This document shows, piece after piece, positions 45,013 to 53,650 of a DNA stretch of 64,000 nucleotides. The DNA is taken from NCBI RefSeq assembly GCF_046271865.1, contig NZ_CP176580.1, positions 3,534,001 to 3,598,000 of the forward strand, written 5' to 3'. The DNA comes from Nitrincola salilacus (GTDB lineage: Bacteria; Pseudomonadota; Gammaproteobacteria; Pseudomonadales; Balneatricaceae). The translations under genes and the position numbers were made by a program. Positions within the stretch are counted from its first letter, which is position 1. Each line of letters starts with the position of its first letter. The notes under the pieces are model-generated. The model was not told where the DNA came from, ran no database searches, and worked only from the letters and a program-made list of their open reading frames with translations.

Positions 45013-45063
45013 GCTGCACCAACTCTGGCAAGGCCCCCAGTTATAGCAGATAACCGATCGGGC
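45013..45063 (-). pseudogene. 51-bp scrap of the neighbouring glycosyltransferase gene
   Basis: This stretch, beginning GCTGCACCAACTCTGGCAAG, matches 47141-47192 inside the 3' part of the GT2/GT4 gene with only a few differences. In the intact gene the segment lies about 190 bases from the stop; here those bases are deleted and the scrap abuts the repeat. It shows that the cassette insertion duplicated the end of the upstream gene and later decayed. Confidence 0.88.
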
Positions 45064-45077
45064 ATAAAAAACCATCC

Positions 45078-46502
45078 CTACGGGTGCATGATCGACCCGG
45101 TTGCGTGTTGGGTTAACCAGTGTTGTTCATTTTGATTCAATGCCCCATAAACATCCGAATTGATCACTTGCCAAGAAACAAGAGTTTCACTGACTTGATA
45201 TTTCTCCGATAACTGTTTCACAGATTTTTCTACAGAGGTTCCGCTCTTCACCTGTTGAGCAGCAATATGCCGAGGTAACAGAAACTCAGCTGCAAAAGCT
45301 CTGGCTCTTTTCTCAAGTCTTTCCGGTGTATGACCATTCAACACTTCTGCAACCGGCAACGTGTCTGCTCTATCGAGTAGCAGATGACAGATCTCATGGG
45401 CCAGCGTTGAATTTTCACCAAATAAGTGCGCTGCCGTACTCTGGTCAGATTTATTAATGAGAATTGCGGGGCCATGCTTTGGCCCCCAGCAGGCCAAAGC
45501 GTCCAGTTTTGAATTTTCCAGTTCGAAAGATTCAACCCTCACCTTCCACGTGCTTAACAACGTTGCAGGCATGGCAGGTTGATTGTCTGCCAGTTTCAAC
45601 TTCCTTCGTAGCCATCCTGCTACCCAATAACCTTGGTCGTGGGGTTTTCCCTGTGGCTGAAATTCATGCCTCAGCTCGTTAGCAAGCTGATCAAGCTCAT
45701 CGGTGCTTTGCTGAGTCAGTTGACGGCATAAGGTCAATAAGTATTTTTGCTGCGTCAACGACAAACTACCATTAGTCATCCGTGCAGCAGCCATAAGCTC
45801 TGTTTCTATGTACCCAGCAGTGCTGTCATATTCCCAGAAATTTTCATCCTGTGCTTGCAATGCCTGCTGACTGGATAAGCTTAATCCCGTCAATAAGCTC
45901 AAGGCATTTTGTTGCAGCAGATCTTCTTTATTTGTCCAGTTACTGATTGCGAGCTCAGCGCGATTATGTTCAGTACCTGCCAGCAGCTCCACAATGCCAT
46001 CACCTATGGCTTGCAAGTCCTGCACTGCGCGTTGCAGTGGTAAATAATGAGTTCTCTGGTTTTCAGCCGTCAGCACTTCCATGACAAGGCCTGTCCGCAT
46101 CAGAAATACTGCTGGAAAGTATATGCCTTTGAACGCTGTTGCTGTGTCATGCCTTTCGATGAATCTGATGGCTTGTGCTTCCTCTTCTTCTACACGCTCC
46201 TCTGGCATGTTTTCCCAGCGCTGTTCAAGATCACGCATCAGCGTGACGATGCTGTTGGTTTGCATTTGAAAAGGAAAGGTCTGTTCACAAAGAATATATG
46301 CCCAGTTTTTTGCCAGCCATTCGAGTAGGTCTATCCAGGTCCACTCTACTGGCACACCGTCTTCTGCAGAAAATACGGGAGCACCGGCTACATAAACCGT
46401 GCCATAGCCCCAAGCCAGCCCCGCACTCCGTTTTTTCTTACCGGAATGCTGAAACAGAAGCTCAATCCCTTCACTGCTGCCTAACCGTATTGTTTCAGCC
46501 AT
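45078..46502 (-). CDS. ImmA/IrrE family metallopeptidase
   Basis: 474 residues. The zinc motif HEICH (in STLAHEICHLLLDRAD, residue about 380) and the following RAFAAEFLLPRH are the IrrE/ImmA peptidase signature. The N-terminal 300 residues are helical with no recognised DNA-binding domain, making it longer than a usual ImmA. The family cleaves repressors in TA modules, phage and mobile islands. It overlaps the upstream small gene by 22 bases, a two-gene cassette lying between flanking direct repeats inside the glycan operon and in the same orientation. Confidence 0.85.
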   Translation of the reverse strand: MAETIRLGSSEGIELLFQHSGKKKRSAGLAWGYGTVYVAGAPVFSAEDGVPVEWTWIDLLEWLAKNWAYILCEQTFPFQMQTNSIVTLMRDLEQRWENMPEERVEEEEAQAIRFIERHDTATAFKGIYFPAVFLMRTGLVMEVLTAENQRTHYLPLQRAVQDLQAIGDGIVELLAGTEHNRAELAISNWTNKEDLLQQNALSLLTGLSLSSQQALQAQDENFWEYDSTAGYIETELMAAARMTNGSLSLTQQKYLLTLCRQLTQQSTDELDQLANELRHEFQPQGKPHDQGYWVAGWLRRKLKLADNQPAMPATLLSTWKVRVESFELENSKLDALACWGPKHGPAILINKSDQSTAAHLFGENSTLAHEICHLLLDRADTLPVAEVLNGHTPERLEKRARAFAAEFLLPRHIAAQQVKSGTSVEKSVKQLSEKYQVSETLVSWQVINSDVYGALNQNEQHWLTQHATGSIMHP

Positions 46503-46870
46503 TTTTCATATTCTTCACTGTAGCCAGTATGTTGAGCCATGCTCTCCAACTTATTTTTCACACTTCTGGGCAATCCCGGGCGCCCCGGAAGATCGCCCCT
46601 CCATGGGTATCCATGCCAAGACACTCCAGGTGTTGTTGGTACGGCTTCGTAAATAACCCCTCGATACAAAGTGTATATCTTGCCTGGATAGCTGTCTTCT
46701 GGATCATTGTAGACTGGAACACCCTTGTTAAGTATTTCAGTGGCAAGCTCTTCAGTGATGCTGCGATGGCATTTTCCTATCGAGCCATTTCGTCCCGGCT
46801 GAAAGCCTGCTTCATCCTGCTTCCAGCGATGCTTATGCCGTCCTTCACCACGTTCAAAATTCCAATTCAT
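46481..46870 (-). CDS. Small unknown partner of the ImmA/IrrE peptidase
   Basis: About 129 residues from the ATG at 46870 (MNWNFERGEGRHKHRWKQ); the longer ORF start at 46924 lies in the flanking repeat and is rejected. AAGGAG is 12 bases before the ATG but only six before an ATT two codons upstream, so the exact start is unsure. The protein is rich in Trp, Tyr, Pro and Gly (YPGKIYTLYRGVIYEAVP; SWHGYPWRGDLPGRPGLP), without a fold I recognise. Its 22-base overlap with the peptidase gene suggests a toxin-antitoxin-like pair in which this is either the toxin or the peptidase target. Confidence 0.65.
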   Translation of the reverse strand: MNWNFERGEGRHKHRWKQDEAGFQPGRNGSIGKCHRSITEELATEILNKGVPVYNDPEDSYPGKIYTLYRGVIYEAVPTTPGVSWHGYPWRGDLPGRPGLPRSVKNKLESMAQHTGYSEEYEKWLKQYG

Positions 46871-46899
46871 TGAAATGGTTATCTCCTTACTCCTTGGAT

Positions 46900-46945
46900 C
46901 AACATTTACACACTCGCATAACATCCTTTTTGCAAAAAAACAGGT
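46900..46945. repeat. Right copy of 45-bp direct repeat flanking the ImmA/IrrE cassette
   Basis: Matches 44954-44997 with one additional T in the T run. It lies between the stop of the GT2/GT4 gene (46953) and the cassette, marking the pre-insertion junction with the WbsX gene. Confidence 0.92.
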
Positions 46946-46952
46946 CGGGTGG

Positions 46953-49900
46953 CTACATCAGCCTGGCGCAGAGTTTTTCCCAGGCCTGGGCGTACACCTG
47001 CTCACCGAAAACAGTCACTGCGCGTTGCCGACCGGCCTGCCCCAGACGACGACACAGAGCAGGGTCGCGTGCCAGCTCAAGCAAACGCTCAGCAACCGCT
47101 TGCACATCCATAAAGGGGACGAGATAGCCGGTTTCATCCTGCTGCACCAGCTCTGGCAAGGCCCCCCAGTTATAACAGATAACCGGTCGGGCGGCGGCCA
47201 TCGCTTCAAGCACTGTGCGCCCGAAGGTTTCACGAAACACCGACAGGCTCACCAGCAGGTCTGCCTGCTGCAGGGCTGTTAAGGGTGTTTCGGTATAGCC
47301 GGCATAAACCATATTCGTTATGCCCTGCTCAGTGGCCTGCTCAAGCAACTGCCTGAGCAAAGGCGTATCTTCTCCATACAGGTAGAACTCGATGGGCGCC
47401 CCTTCCAGGCTGCACAATCGCGCCACCTCATACAGCTCTACTACCCCTTTCTTTTCCGTGTTGCTGCTGATCATCACCACCCGCATCGGTTCACTTACAG
47501 GAACACTGACATCGCGTGATGGCTTACTTACAGGCTCGGGCAACATCAGCAGCGGCTGCATGGGCAGCGTATTGTACAGCAGATGGATCGGTTTGCCTTT
47601 ATCCTGCCAGGGTTCGGCCGTTGCCAGTGAGTTGCAGATCAATTGATCCACATGCTCCATGACAAAAGCAGCCACCTCGGGCTGACCGGCATTCAAAATC
47701 TGCTGCAGCGCCGGGTCATACTCCAGCAGCTCACGCACATGCAGCCAGACAGGAAGCCCCAGTTGCTTCGCCGCGATCAGCGGCTCACACAACACCAGCG
47801 TATTCACATACACATAGTCGATTGCGTGCTGAGTATAAAACGCCTGCATCTGCCTGATGGTCGCCTCACATGGATCAAACCCCTGCATCCACCAACCATA
47901 AGGCTGCACTTTAATCCGACAAGCCAGTGCACAGATCTGGTCAACATAATCACTATTAGCCGCCGATGGCAGCATGACCATCACATTGATATCCAGAGCC
48001 GCCAACGCTCGCAGCGTATCCAGCAAACTGCGCTCGGCGCCATACAGCGTCGCTTTGGCCATATGCGCCACCAGCAGCAGGGTCGGCCTACCCGATTTGA
48101 ACGCCTGCTCACCGGCAAACTCCGGGCAGGGGTCCAACCCCTGTAATCGGCCTTTTTCAATAAAGTGCAGCAGCGGGTGCTCACCCTCTTCCAGGTGCTC
48201 AGCATAGGCACGCAGATAACCACTGGTGCTGAACTCAGGCCCAGGGTCCAACCCCTGATCAACACCGCAACTCCAGTAATGCTGGAAAGGATCAACAGGC
48301 TCTGCCTCCAACCCCAACACACAACGGGTATACCAGGCTGAGTCAAACAGATCGGAGAGCTGCGCGGTTGTTCGCGGGTCTTGCAGCTCAATCAGCAAGT
48401 CTGAAGGGTGTGTCTGGGATTTTGAATTACGCACCTGTGCTTGGGGAGCAGGGAAAAGGCGGCTAGATGCCGTGTCAGAACAATAGAGCGAAGCGGCCTG
48501 ATCATGCCAACGCCTGAAAGCATCCTCATAATCCTTGCGCAGCCCCATAAACTGAGTGACCAGATGTGTGGCACCGGTCTGAGTCAAGGACTCAGCAGAC
48601 ATGCGCCCAAAAGCCAGAGGGGCATCCGGCAAGGCATGTAGCACACTCTGTGCACCATAAGCCTTGACTATGCGCTGGTGATACTCAGTATCACCACTGA
48701 CACGCACCCGATCCCAGTACCCCAATTGATCAAAGACCTCTCGCCTGAACATCAGCGATGAGATATTCGGCCTGACCCAGCCAGGCTCCAGATACCAGGT
48801 ATCAAAATAGAGATCGTCCGTACACCGTGCCCAGGATGACCAGCAGGCTTTGCTGTCAGGATCGTCCAGCAACGCCTGCACCTGACACTCGATTTTTTGC
48901 GGATGAGACCAGTCATCACTGTCGTGAACGGTGATAAAATCACCGGTGGCTGCTGCCAGAGCCGTATTCCTTGCCGGATAGGCCCCTTGGTTCACCTCAT
49001 GGCGCAACAGCACCAGCTCAATATCGGGGCGAGATCCATTCTTAAATGCCTGCATTACCTCCCAGCTGTTATCCTCACTGGCATCATCCACCAGCAGAAT
49101 TTCAATCCTGGGCCAGGTCTGCGCCAGCAGGCTGTTCAGTGCTGTTGGCAGAGTTGTCGCGGCATTAAATACAGGAACAATCACAGATACTTTTTGTATC
49201 TGAGCCAGATGTGCCTGATCAAGGGTTAGCTCATCTAAGGGTATCTGATCTGAATGTTCATCGGTACCCAGATTATCCAGCATCAACATATCGCTGCCGG
49301 GCTGAAGACTCAGCGGCAGCAACCCGTGGTGAGCATATACCTGATTCAACAGGCTCAAACGCTGGCTGTCGACAGCACTCAAATGTTCAGACTCGTCCTG
49401 ACACTCGTATTGGGCACGCACCGCCAGATAGTTGGACTCCGCCAACAGCGTGTCAGCAGCATCAGGAAACAGCCGTTTGAGCGTTGCGAGCCGTTTTTCT
49501 GCCTCGTCCAGCTCTGCCAAATGTAACGACGCCTGCAAACGCAACAGAAAAGGCCCGATTCCGGCACTGCCTGCAAGCGGATAGCAGTGCTGTAACACCC
49601 CGTCCACAGCGGGCCAATCCTGCTGCCACGCATACCAGCGAGCCAACGCCCAACGGGCGTAGCCAACTTCAATCGAACTTGCCCGCCCCTCACCCACTAT
49701 CCGCTCAAGGCGAGGCTGCATGGCCGGGGCAAGGCCACGCCACAGATAATATTCTAACCGAGACACTTTGGGGGGGATCACCGGGCGCCCCTCTTCCCAG
49801 CCATAGCCTAGGTAGTGGAGCAAAGGATTGATGCCAGCTGCTGCAACGTCTGTATTGGCACTCAGATACAGCTGCCCATCGAACCCGGGGCCAGGATTAC

Positions 49901-50045
49901 GGCCCAGTTTTGAGCCTAACTGAACAAAGTGCTCCCAGGCTGGGTATCCGCTGAGAGCGACATCGGGATACTGCTGTGTATACCACTGTTCATCAAACAA
50001 TCCAGATGCTATCAGTCTTTGCTGCACTGCCTGATCAAACATCAT
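46953..50045 (-). CDS. Dual GT2-GT4 glycosyltransferase with YPDV-type repeats
   Basis: 1030 residues. Order: two YPDV-type repeats (residues 16-90, FDEQWYTQQYPDVALSG), a TPR-like helical part (about 100-230), a GT2 domain (about 283-500) with VSVIVPVFNAATTLPTAL and the metal motif TVHDSDDWSHP, two further degenerate repeats (about 570-645), then a GT4 domain (about 655-1030) with ERSLLDTLRAL, STEKK-like SSNTEKKGVVELYEVA and the ExFGxxxLEAMAAARPV donor motif. It should add two different sugars. Its ATG overlaps the upstream coiled-coil gene by four bases. Before the cassette insertion it was directly followed by the WbsX-RgpF gene. Confidence 0.9.
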   Translation of the reverse strand: MMFDQAVQQRLIASGLFDEQWYTQQYPDVALSGYPAWEHFVQLGSKLGRNPGPGFDGQLYLSANTDVAAAGINPLLHYLGYGWEEGRPVIPPKVSRLEYYLWRGLAPAMQPRLERIVGEGRASSIEVGYARWALARWYAWQQDWPAVDGVLQHCYPLAGSAGIGPFLLRLQASLHLAELDEAEKRLATLKRLFPDAADTLLAESNYLAVRAQYECQDESEHLSAVDSQRLSLLNQVYAHHGLLPLSLQPGSDMLMLDNLGTDEHSDQIPLDELTLDQAHLAQIQKVSVIVPVFNAATTLPTALNSLLAQTWPRIEILLVDDASEDNSWEVMQAFKNGSRPDIELVLLRHEVNQGAYPARNTALAAATGDFITVHDSDDWSHPQKIECQVQALLDDPDSKACWSSWARCTDDLYFDTWYLEPGWVRPNISSLMFRREVFDQLGYWDRVRVSGDTEYHQRIVKAYGAQSVLHALPDAPLAFGRMSAESLTQTGATHLVTQFMGLRKDYEDAFRRWHDQAASLYCSDTASSRLFPAPQAQVRNSKSQTHPSDLLIELQDPRTTAQLSDLFDSAWYTRCVLGLEAEPVDPFQHYWSCGVDQGLDPGPEFSTSGYLRAYAEHLEEGEHPLLHFIEKGRLQGLDPCPEFAGEQAFKSGRPTLLLVAHMAKATLYGAERSLLDTLRALAALDINVMVMLPSAANSDYVDQICALACRIKVQPYGWWMQGFDPCEATIRQMQAFYTQHAIDYVYVNTLVLCEPLIAAKQLGLPVWLHVRELLEYDPALQQILNAGQPEVAAFVMEHVDQLICNSLATAEPWQDKGKPIHLLYNTLPMQPLLMLPEPVSKPSRDVSVPVSEPMRVVMISSNTEKKGVVELYEVARLCSLEGAPIEFYLYGEDTPLLRQLLEQATEQGITNMVYAGYTETPLTALQQADLLVSLSVFRETFGRTVLEAMAAARPVICYNWGALPELVQQDETGYLVPFMDVQAVAERLLELARDPALCRRLGQAGRQRAVTVFGEQVYAQAWEKLCARLM

Positions 50046-50527
50046 CCTGAAGCACTTTTATTGCCGCTGGCCAGAGCTTGTCTGGCCAGTTGGCCCAACT
50101 CCCGTGCCTGACGCTCCAGCTCACACTGTTGCCGCACCATCTGCTTTATCAGCGCCTTGCGCTCACTCGCCCATTGCTGTTCTTTCTCTGAGCCATGCTG
50201 GAGGCACTCTGCCAAAGCCAACTCCATTGCATTTTTTTCTGCATTCGCAACTTCCAACTCGCTGGCCTGCCCTGCCGAAAGGGTCTGCTCATCGTGCAAC
50301 ATAGCGGTCAGAACCGACACTTCCTGAAAGTGCTGCCGTAGCGCATCATCAGATCGATCAAGCCTGAACTGCAGCGCCTCAATCTTAGTGAGCATCGCTT
50401 GCCGATACTGCTGCAACTGTTCATTTTCATTCAGCAAATGGCGAATACGCTGCTGCAATTGGCTTGCCTGATCAGCTTCGACACTGGCTTGATCTTTAAT
50501 CACACTCACATTACACCCGCACCACAC
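50042..50527 (-). CDS. Coiled-coil protein coupled to the GT2-GT4 gene
   Basis: About 161 residues, almost entirely predicted coiled coil (LLNENEQLQQYRQAML, MELALAECLQHGSEKEQQW). No catalytic motif and no YPDV repeat. The stop overlaps the start of the GT2-GT4 gene (ATGA), so the two are made together. In the 180-residue protein at 41842 a similar coil is fused to YPDV repeats, so this pair looks like the same arrangement split in two. Start is uncertain among GTG codons at 50527, 50509 and 50503. Upstream, 50528-50629 holds no gene. Confidence 0.72.
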   Translation of the reverse strand: MWCGCNVSVIKDQASVEADQASQLQQRIRHLLNENEQLQQYRQAMLTKIEALQFRLDRSDDALRQHFQEVSVLTAMLHDEQTLSAGQASELEVANAEKNAMELALAECLQHGSEKEQQWASERKALIKQMVRQQCELERQARELGQLARQALASGNKSASG

Positions 50528-50629
50528 TCATCTCGCTCACATAATGCTGGATTGCTGATCAGACTGCATGTAACCTCACGCCTGACTTTCTGACAACCTT
50601 CCTGACGGTCTTTCCGAATTAGGATAAAT

Positions 50630-51121
50630 TCAAGGCGCTTTATCTTTTTTTCTACCAGAGATAAAAATATATGCCAATCCAGTTAGTGAACCGCCAGCCA
50701 ATATAGATCCAGACACCTCATGTCCCGTATAAATTAGAAATACACAGCTAACAATCAGGAGTACAGAGGTTATGAGTGCATAATGCTGTCCTCTTGCATC
50801 CTTCCTGACAGCTCCTTCAACCCCGCGAGATTCTAACTGATGCCTATGAGATTGCTCTTTTTCTGCCATCGAAACAATTCGATCAGCAAATCCAGGTTGT
50901 ACCGATTCATAGTGCTCCAGCATTCTTGGCGGGGGAATAGGCCCAGAATATTCTTGCGCAATTGTTCTAACAACTTCGGTAATTTCACCAGAAGGATCTT
51001 CTCTTACTACTTTTTCAGCCAACGCTTCTGCCAGAACATTTTCTGGAAGCTTGGAGAGCAACTCTAAAATCTCTTTTTCATCAGCCTTCTCGAGACTTCC
51101 TGACTCAGCTGTATTTTTCAT
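50630..51121 (-). CDS. DUF2335 family membrane protein
   Basis: 163 residues. The DUF2335 signature SGPIPPPRMLEHYESVQPG followed by RIVSMAEKEQSHRHQLE lies at residues about 58-97, and two C-terminal membrane helices (ALITSVLLIVSCVFLIYTG; GSILAGGSLTGLAYIFI) end the protein. Family function is unknown. Base composition is visibly more AT-rich than the flanking glycan genes. Its ATG overlaps the preceding small gene by four bases, making a two-gene cassette of foreign composition. Confidence 0.8.
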   Translation of the reverse strand: MKNTAESGSLEKADEKEILELLSKLPENVLAEALAEKVVREDPSGEITEVVRTIAQEYSGPIPPPRMLEHYESVQPGFADRIVSMAEKEQSHRHQLESRGVEGAVRKDARGQHYALITSVLLIVSCVFLIYTGHEVSGSILAGGSLTGLAYIFISGRKKDKAP

Positions 51122-51504
51122 TCGGAGTCGGCCTTATCATTAACTTGATTATAGTAGGCTAACCATAATTGAGCACCGACTTTCTTCCAGTCGCCAGCTA
51201 TAGATTTGTTAACTGAAACCTTTAACTTAGTATTTTTTAAATAGTCACTAGCCGTAGAGTCTGGGTATATATTAAATGTAAAAAAAGTATCTCTAACTCT
51301 TTCTGTAATATCTTTTTCCCGACCAATCTCCAACATATAAATATTAGTCAAGCTTTTATTTAGCAAATCGTAATCTTGAGAGCTCGAAGCTTCATCGCAA
51401 ATAGTCTCATGAGTTTTTATGTACTCTTTGAGCTTATTTAAGCTTGAACCATCAAGGATGTTTGACTCATGCTTTAGATCTGTTCGATCAGTTTGCATAA
51501 CCAT
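51118..51504 (-). CDS. Small AT-rich hypothetical protein paired with DUF2335
   Basis: 128 residues from the ATG at 51504, which has AAAGGAG five bases upstream; an ORF extension to 51615 lacks support. Helical and charged (LNKLKEYIKTHETICDEASS; VRDTFFTFNIYPDS), no signal peptide, no recognised domain. Codon use is AT-rich. ATGA overlap with the DUF2335 gene implies joint function. The 51505-51660 spacer is AT-rich and could hold its promoter, but I see no convincing boxes. Confidence 0.65.
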   Translation of the reverse strand: MVMQTDRTDLKHESNILDGSSLNKLKEYIKTHETICDEASSSQDYDLLNKSLTNIYMLEIGREKDITERVRDTFFTFNIYPDSTASDYLKNTKLKVSVNKSIAGDWKKVGAQLWLAYYNQVNDKADSE

Positions 51505-51660
51505 TTTTTCTCCTTTACTTCTAAGCCAAATTGTAGGCTTTTCTGCATTAAAAACCCAGTGAAATCTAAGTTCAGCATTGCCTATATTATAGCAGTTGCT
51601 AACAATCAGACTCACTGCGACTAGCAGGTATTCAAGGCTCTGGGCACTTGTTTTCGCAGC

Positions 51661-53040
51661 CTAAAGTGGCTTTCGCCCCTCATCCAGCCCCTGTTTGATG
51701 AAGTGCCATAGCGGATTCATACCGCTTTCGAGTACATCAGGATTAGCCAGCAGATAATTGAAGCTATTAAAACGTACTGATGGGTTGCGTCCCTCAAATG
51801 CACCAAAGCGCAGGTAGTGCAAAGCAGGGTTGCTGGAGAGTCGCTGATCTGATGCGATATCTGGGTACTGATCCAGGTACCACTGCGCATCAAACCATTC
51901 GCACTGGTTGATCTCTTCAGCCTTGGCCAACTGCTTTTTCTTCAGCAGGCTGCGCTCGATCCTGTTCAACCCACTTAATCGCTTCTGCTCACTCAACTGA
52001 TGATTGAGTAACTGGATTCTGAGTTCACTTGCAGCCAAATGTCGCTTGAGCTGATCATTTGCCTTGCCCTGCTGTTGGAGGTTGCCCTCCAATTCAGACA
52101 CCCTTGCATTCAAATCAGCATTCAGATCAGTGACTGCTTGCTGCAGATGACTGCACTCATCCTGGAGTGACTTTCTGTCGAGAAATATCTGCTCAAACTC
52201 TTCCTGCACGGTATGCAGCTGATTGATCAGCAAAGAATTTTCTTCTTCAAGTGACTCTTTATCAAGATATGCCCGCTCAAGTTCCTCCTGAACGGTATGA
52301 AGCTGCTTGATCAGTAACGAACTCTCCTCTTCACGTTGCTCAAGGTCAGTGGCCAACTGTTGATTACGCTGCGTCTGCAGCAAGAGCTCATTATCCCTGT
52401 CTGACAACTTAGCCTCAGTATCTGCCTGACTTGCCGACAGTGCCTGCGCTTGCAGCAGCAACTGGCGATACTCATTGAATGCTGCTAAAGGATCAGAGCT
52501 TTCAGCCTTAACCTCTGAAATATTCACAGGATAGGCACAAGCCTTGAGCTGTTCACTCAAGCGAAACAAAGGCATCTGAGTTTTTTTCAGCTGGGCTACA
52601 GCCAGCGTCAGGCTTGCAGGAGCGGGATTAAATTGAGGTAGTACCTTACAGCCTGTAGGCACTTCAGACGTGACAGAAAATTTATCAACACAGAGATCAA
52701 AAAACATCTGTGGATAACTCAGCACCTCATCCAGATCAAACAGAAACACCCTGCCACGATACAGCTTGCTCAACCTGAGCATCTGCTCAGCCGCCAGCCG
52801 CCAGCGCTCCACTACACCCTCAGCACTATCCTGCCCAGTCACAGCCTGATGCAGCGTATACTCCAGCGAGTGAAATAGCAGAATGGCGCCAGCCTGAGTG
52901 TTACTCTTCAACTGTTGCTCCAGCTCCTCAGCCTGCTGAGAAGATTCGAGCAACTGAACACTGGTAGACCCCAGCCATTCAAAAAAAGGTACCAACGGCT
53001 TTACATCACTATAGGGTGTACTACCAACCAACAACACCAT
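51661..53040 (-). CDS. Coiled-coil protein with QLHTVQEELE repeats and YPDV-type repeats
   Basis: About 459 residues. Residues 1-170 form an alpha/beta domain of unknown kind (MVLLVGSTPYSDVKPLVPFF; RGRVFLFDLDEVLSYP). A long coiled coil follows, containing a 28-residue unit repeated twice (SLLIKQLHTVQEELE and SLLINQLHTVQEEFE). The C-terminal 75 residues are two YPDV-type repeats (FDAQWYLDQYPDIASDQ; NYLLANPDVLESGMNPLWHF). It is the largest of the apparently non-catalytic members of the shared-module set. ATG at 53040 is preferred to a GTG at 53055. It is preceded by the broken zeta-toxin cassette. Confidence 0.8.
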   Translation of the reverse strand: MVLLVGSTPYSDVKPLVPFFEWLGSTSVQLLESSQQAEELEQQLKSNTQAGAILLFHSLEYTLHQAVTGQDSAEGVVERWRLAAEQMLRLSKLYRGRVFLFDLDEVLSYPQMFFDLCVDKFSVTSEVPTGCKVLPQFNPAPASLTLAVAQLKKTQMPLFRLSEQLKACAYPVNISEVKAESSDPLAAFNEYRQLLLQAQALSASQADTEAKLSDRDNELLLQTQRNQQLATDLEQREEESSLLIKQLHTVQEELERAYLDKESLEEENSLLINQLHTVQEEFEQIFLDRKSLQDECSHLQQAVTDLNADLNARVSELEGNLQQQGKANDQLKRHLAASELRIQLLNHQLSEQKRLSGLNRIERSLLKKKQLAKAEEINQCEWFDAQWYLDQYPDIASDQRLSSNPALHYLRFGAFEGRNPSVRFNSFNYLLANPDVLESGMNPLWHFIKQGLDEGRKPL

Positions 53041-53168
53041 ATCCGTTCCATCCACAGAGCGATCAGTGCTCTATTAACCAAAGCACTGAAGCAAAATTAA
53101 CATTGAAATGATTGAGCATACATTGCATCTTTGAGGCAGAAAGCCTTACTTATCCAGCTCAGAATTCA

Positions 53169-53650
53169 CTATAGTGTTGCCAAGCGGATTTTTTTTCTAT
53201 CCCACTTGAGTAACATGTTTTTAACGAACCACTGGGGGTTGAGCTGGGTAAACTGATTCTCGAAGATATCAAGATAACCGTCAGGTGTTACCTCTGCAAA
53301 GTGCAGCTGTTCACTACCGGAATTATCAAACAGATATACTCGCTTACACTTTCGGGCCATAGGAGTTAGTAAATTAAGGCTGTTCACATAGCGACTGGCA
53401 ATTTTGTCTTCAGGCACATCATGCCCACCGGAACATACTCGCTGTTTCACTCGTTGCTTGTTAATCTCAAGATCAGAAGTACAAACATAATATCAGCTGT
53501 TTTTTTCAGTTGCTCCGATAAGACAATATGCTTTGCCATATCGTCAGGGTTAATATACTGGCCTACTGGTATCCCGTTTTGTACCAGCGTACGCATCAGT
53601 GTTGTCTTACCCGATCCATTGGGTCCCGCAATCAACCTTATCCTTGGCAC
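53169..53650 (-). pseudogene. Zeta-toxin family kinase with internal deletion and frameshift
   Basis: The 5' part encodes MPRIRLIAGPNGSGKTTLMR, the Walker A of zeta toxins. The 3' part encodes VKQRVCSGGHDVPEDKIASR and the DNSGSE tail. Between them, near 53495-53500, the frame changes: YYVCTSDLEINKQRV, the normal lead-in to the GGHDVP block, is present in the second frame directly after the ADDMAK-like segment of the first. About 60 residues of the middle, including the catalytic substrate-binding region, are missing. Intact members have roughly 190 residues. The product cannot be a functional UDP-sugar/nucleotide kinase. Confidence 0.85.

Noticed and set aside
46871..46924. 18-residue extension of the small cassette gene
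   Set aside because: The start lies in the flanking direct repeat and in the former WbsX gene start, not in the cassette.
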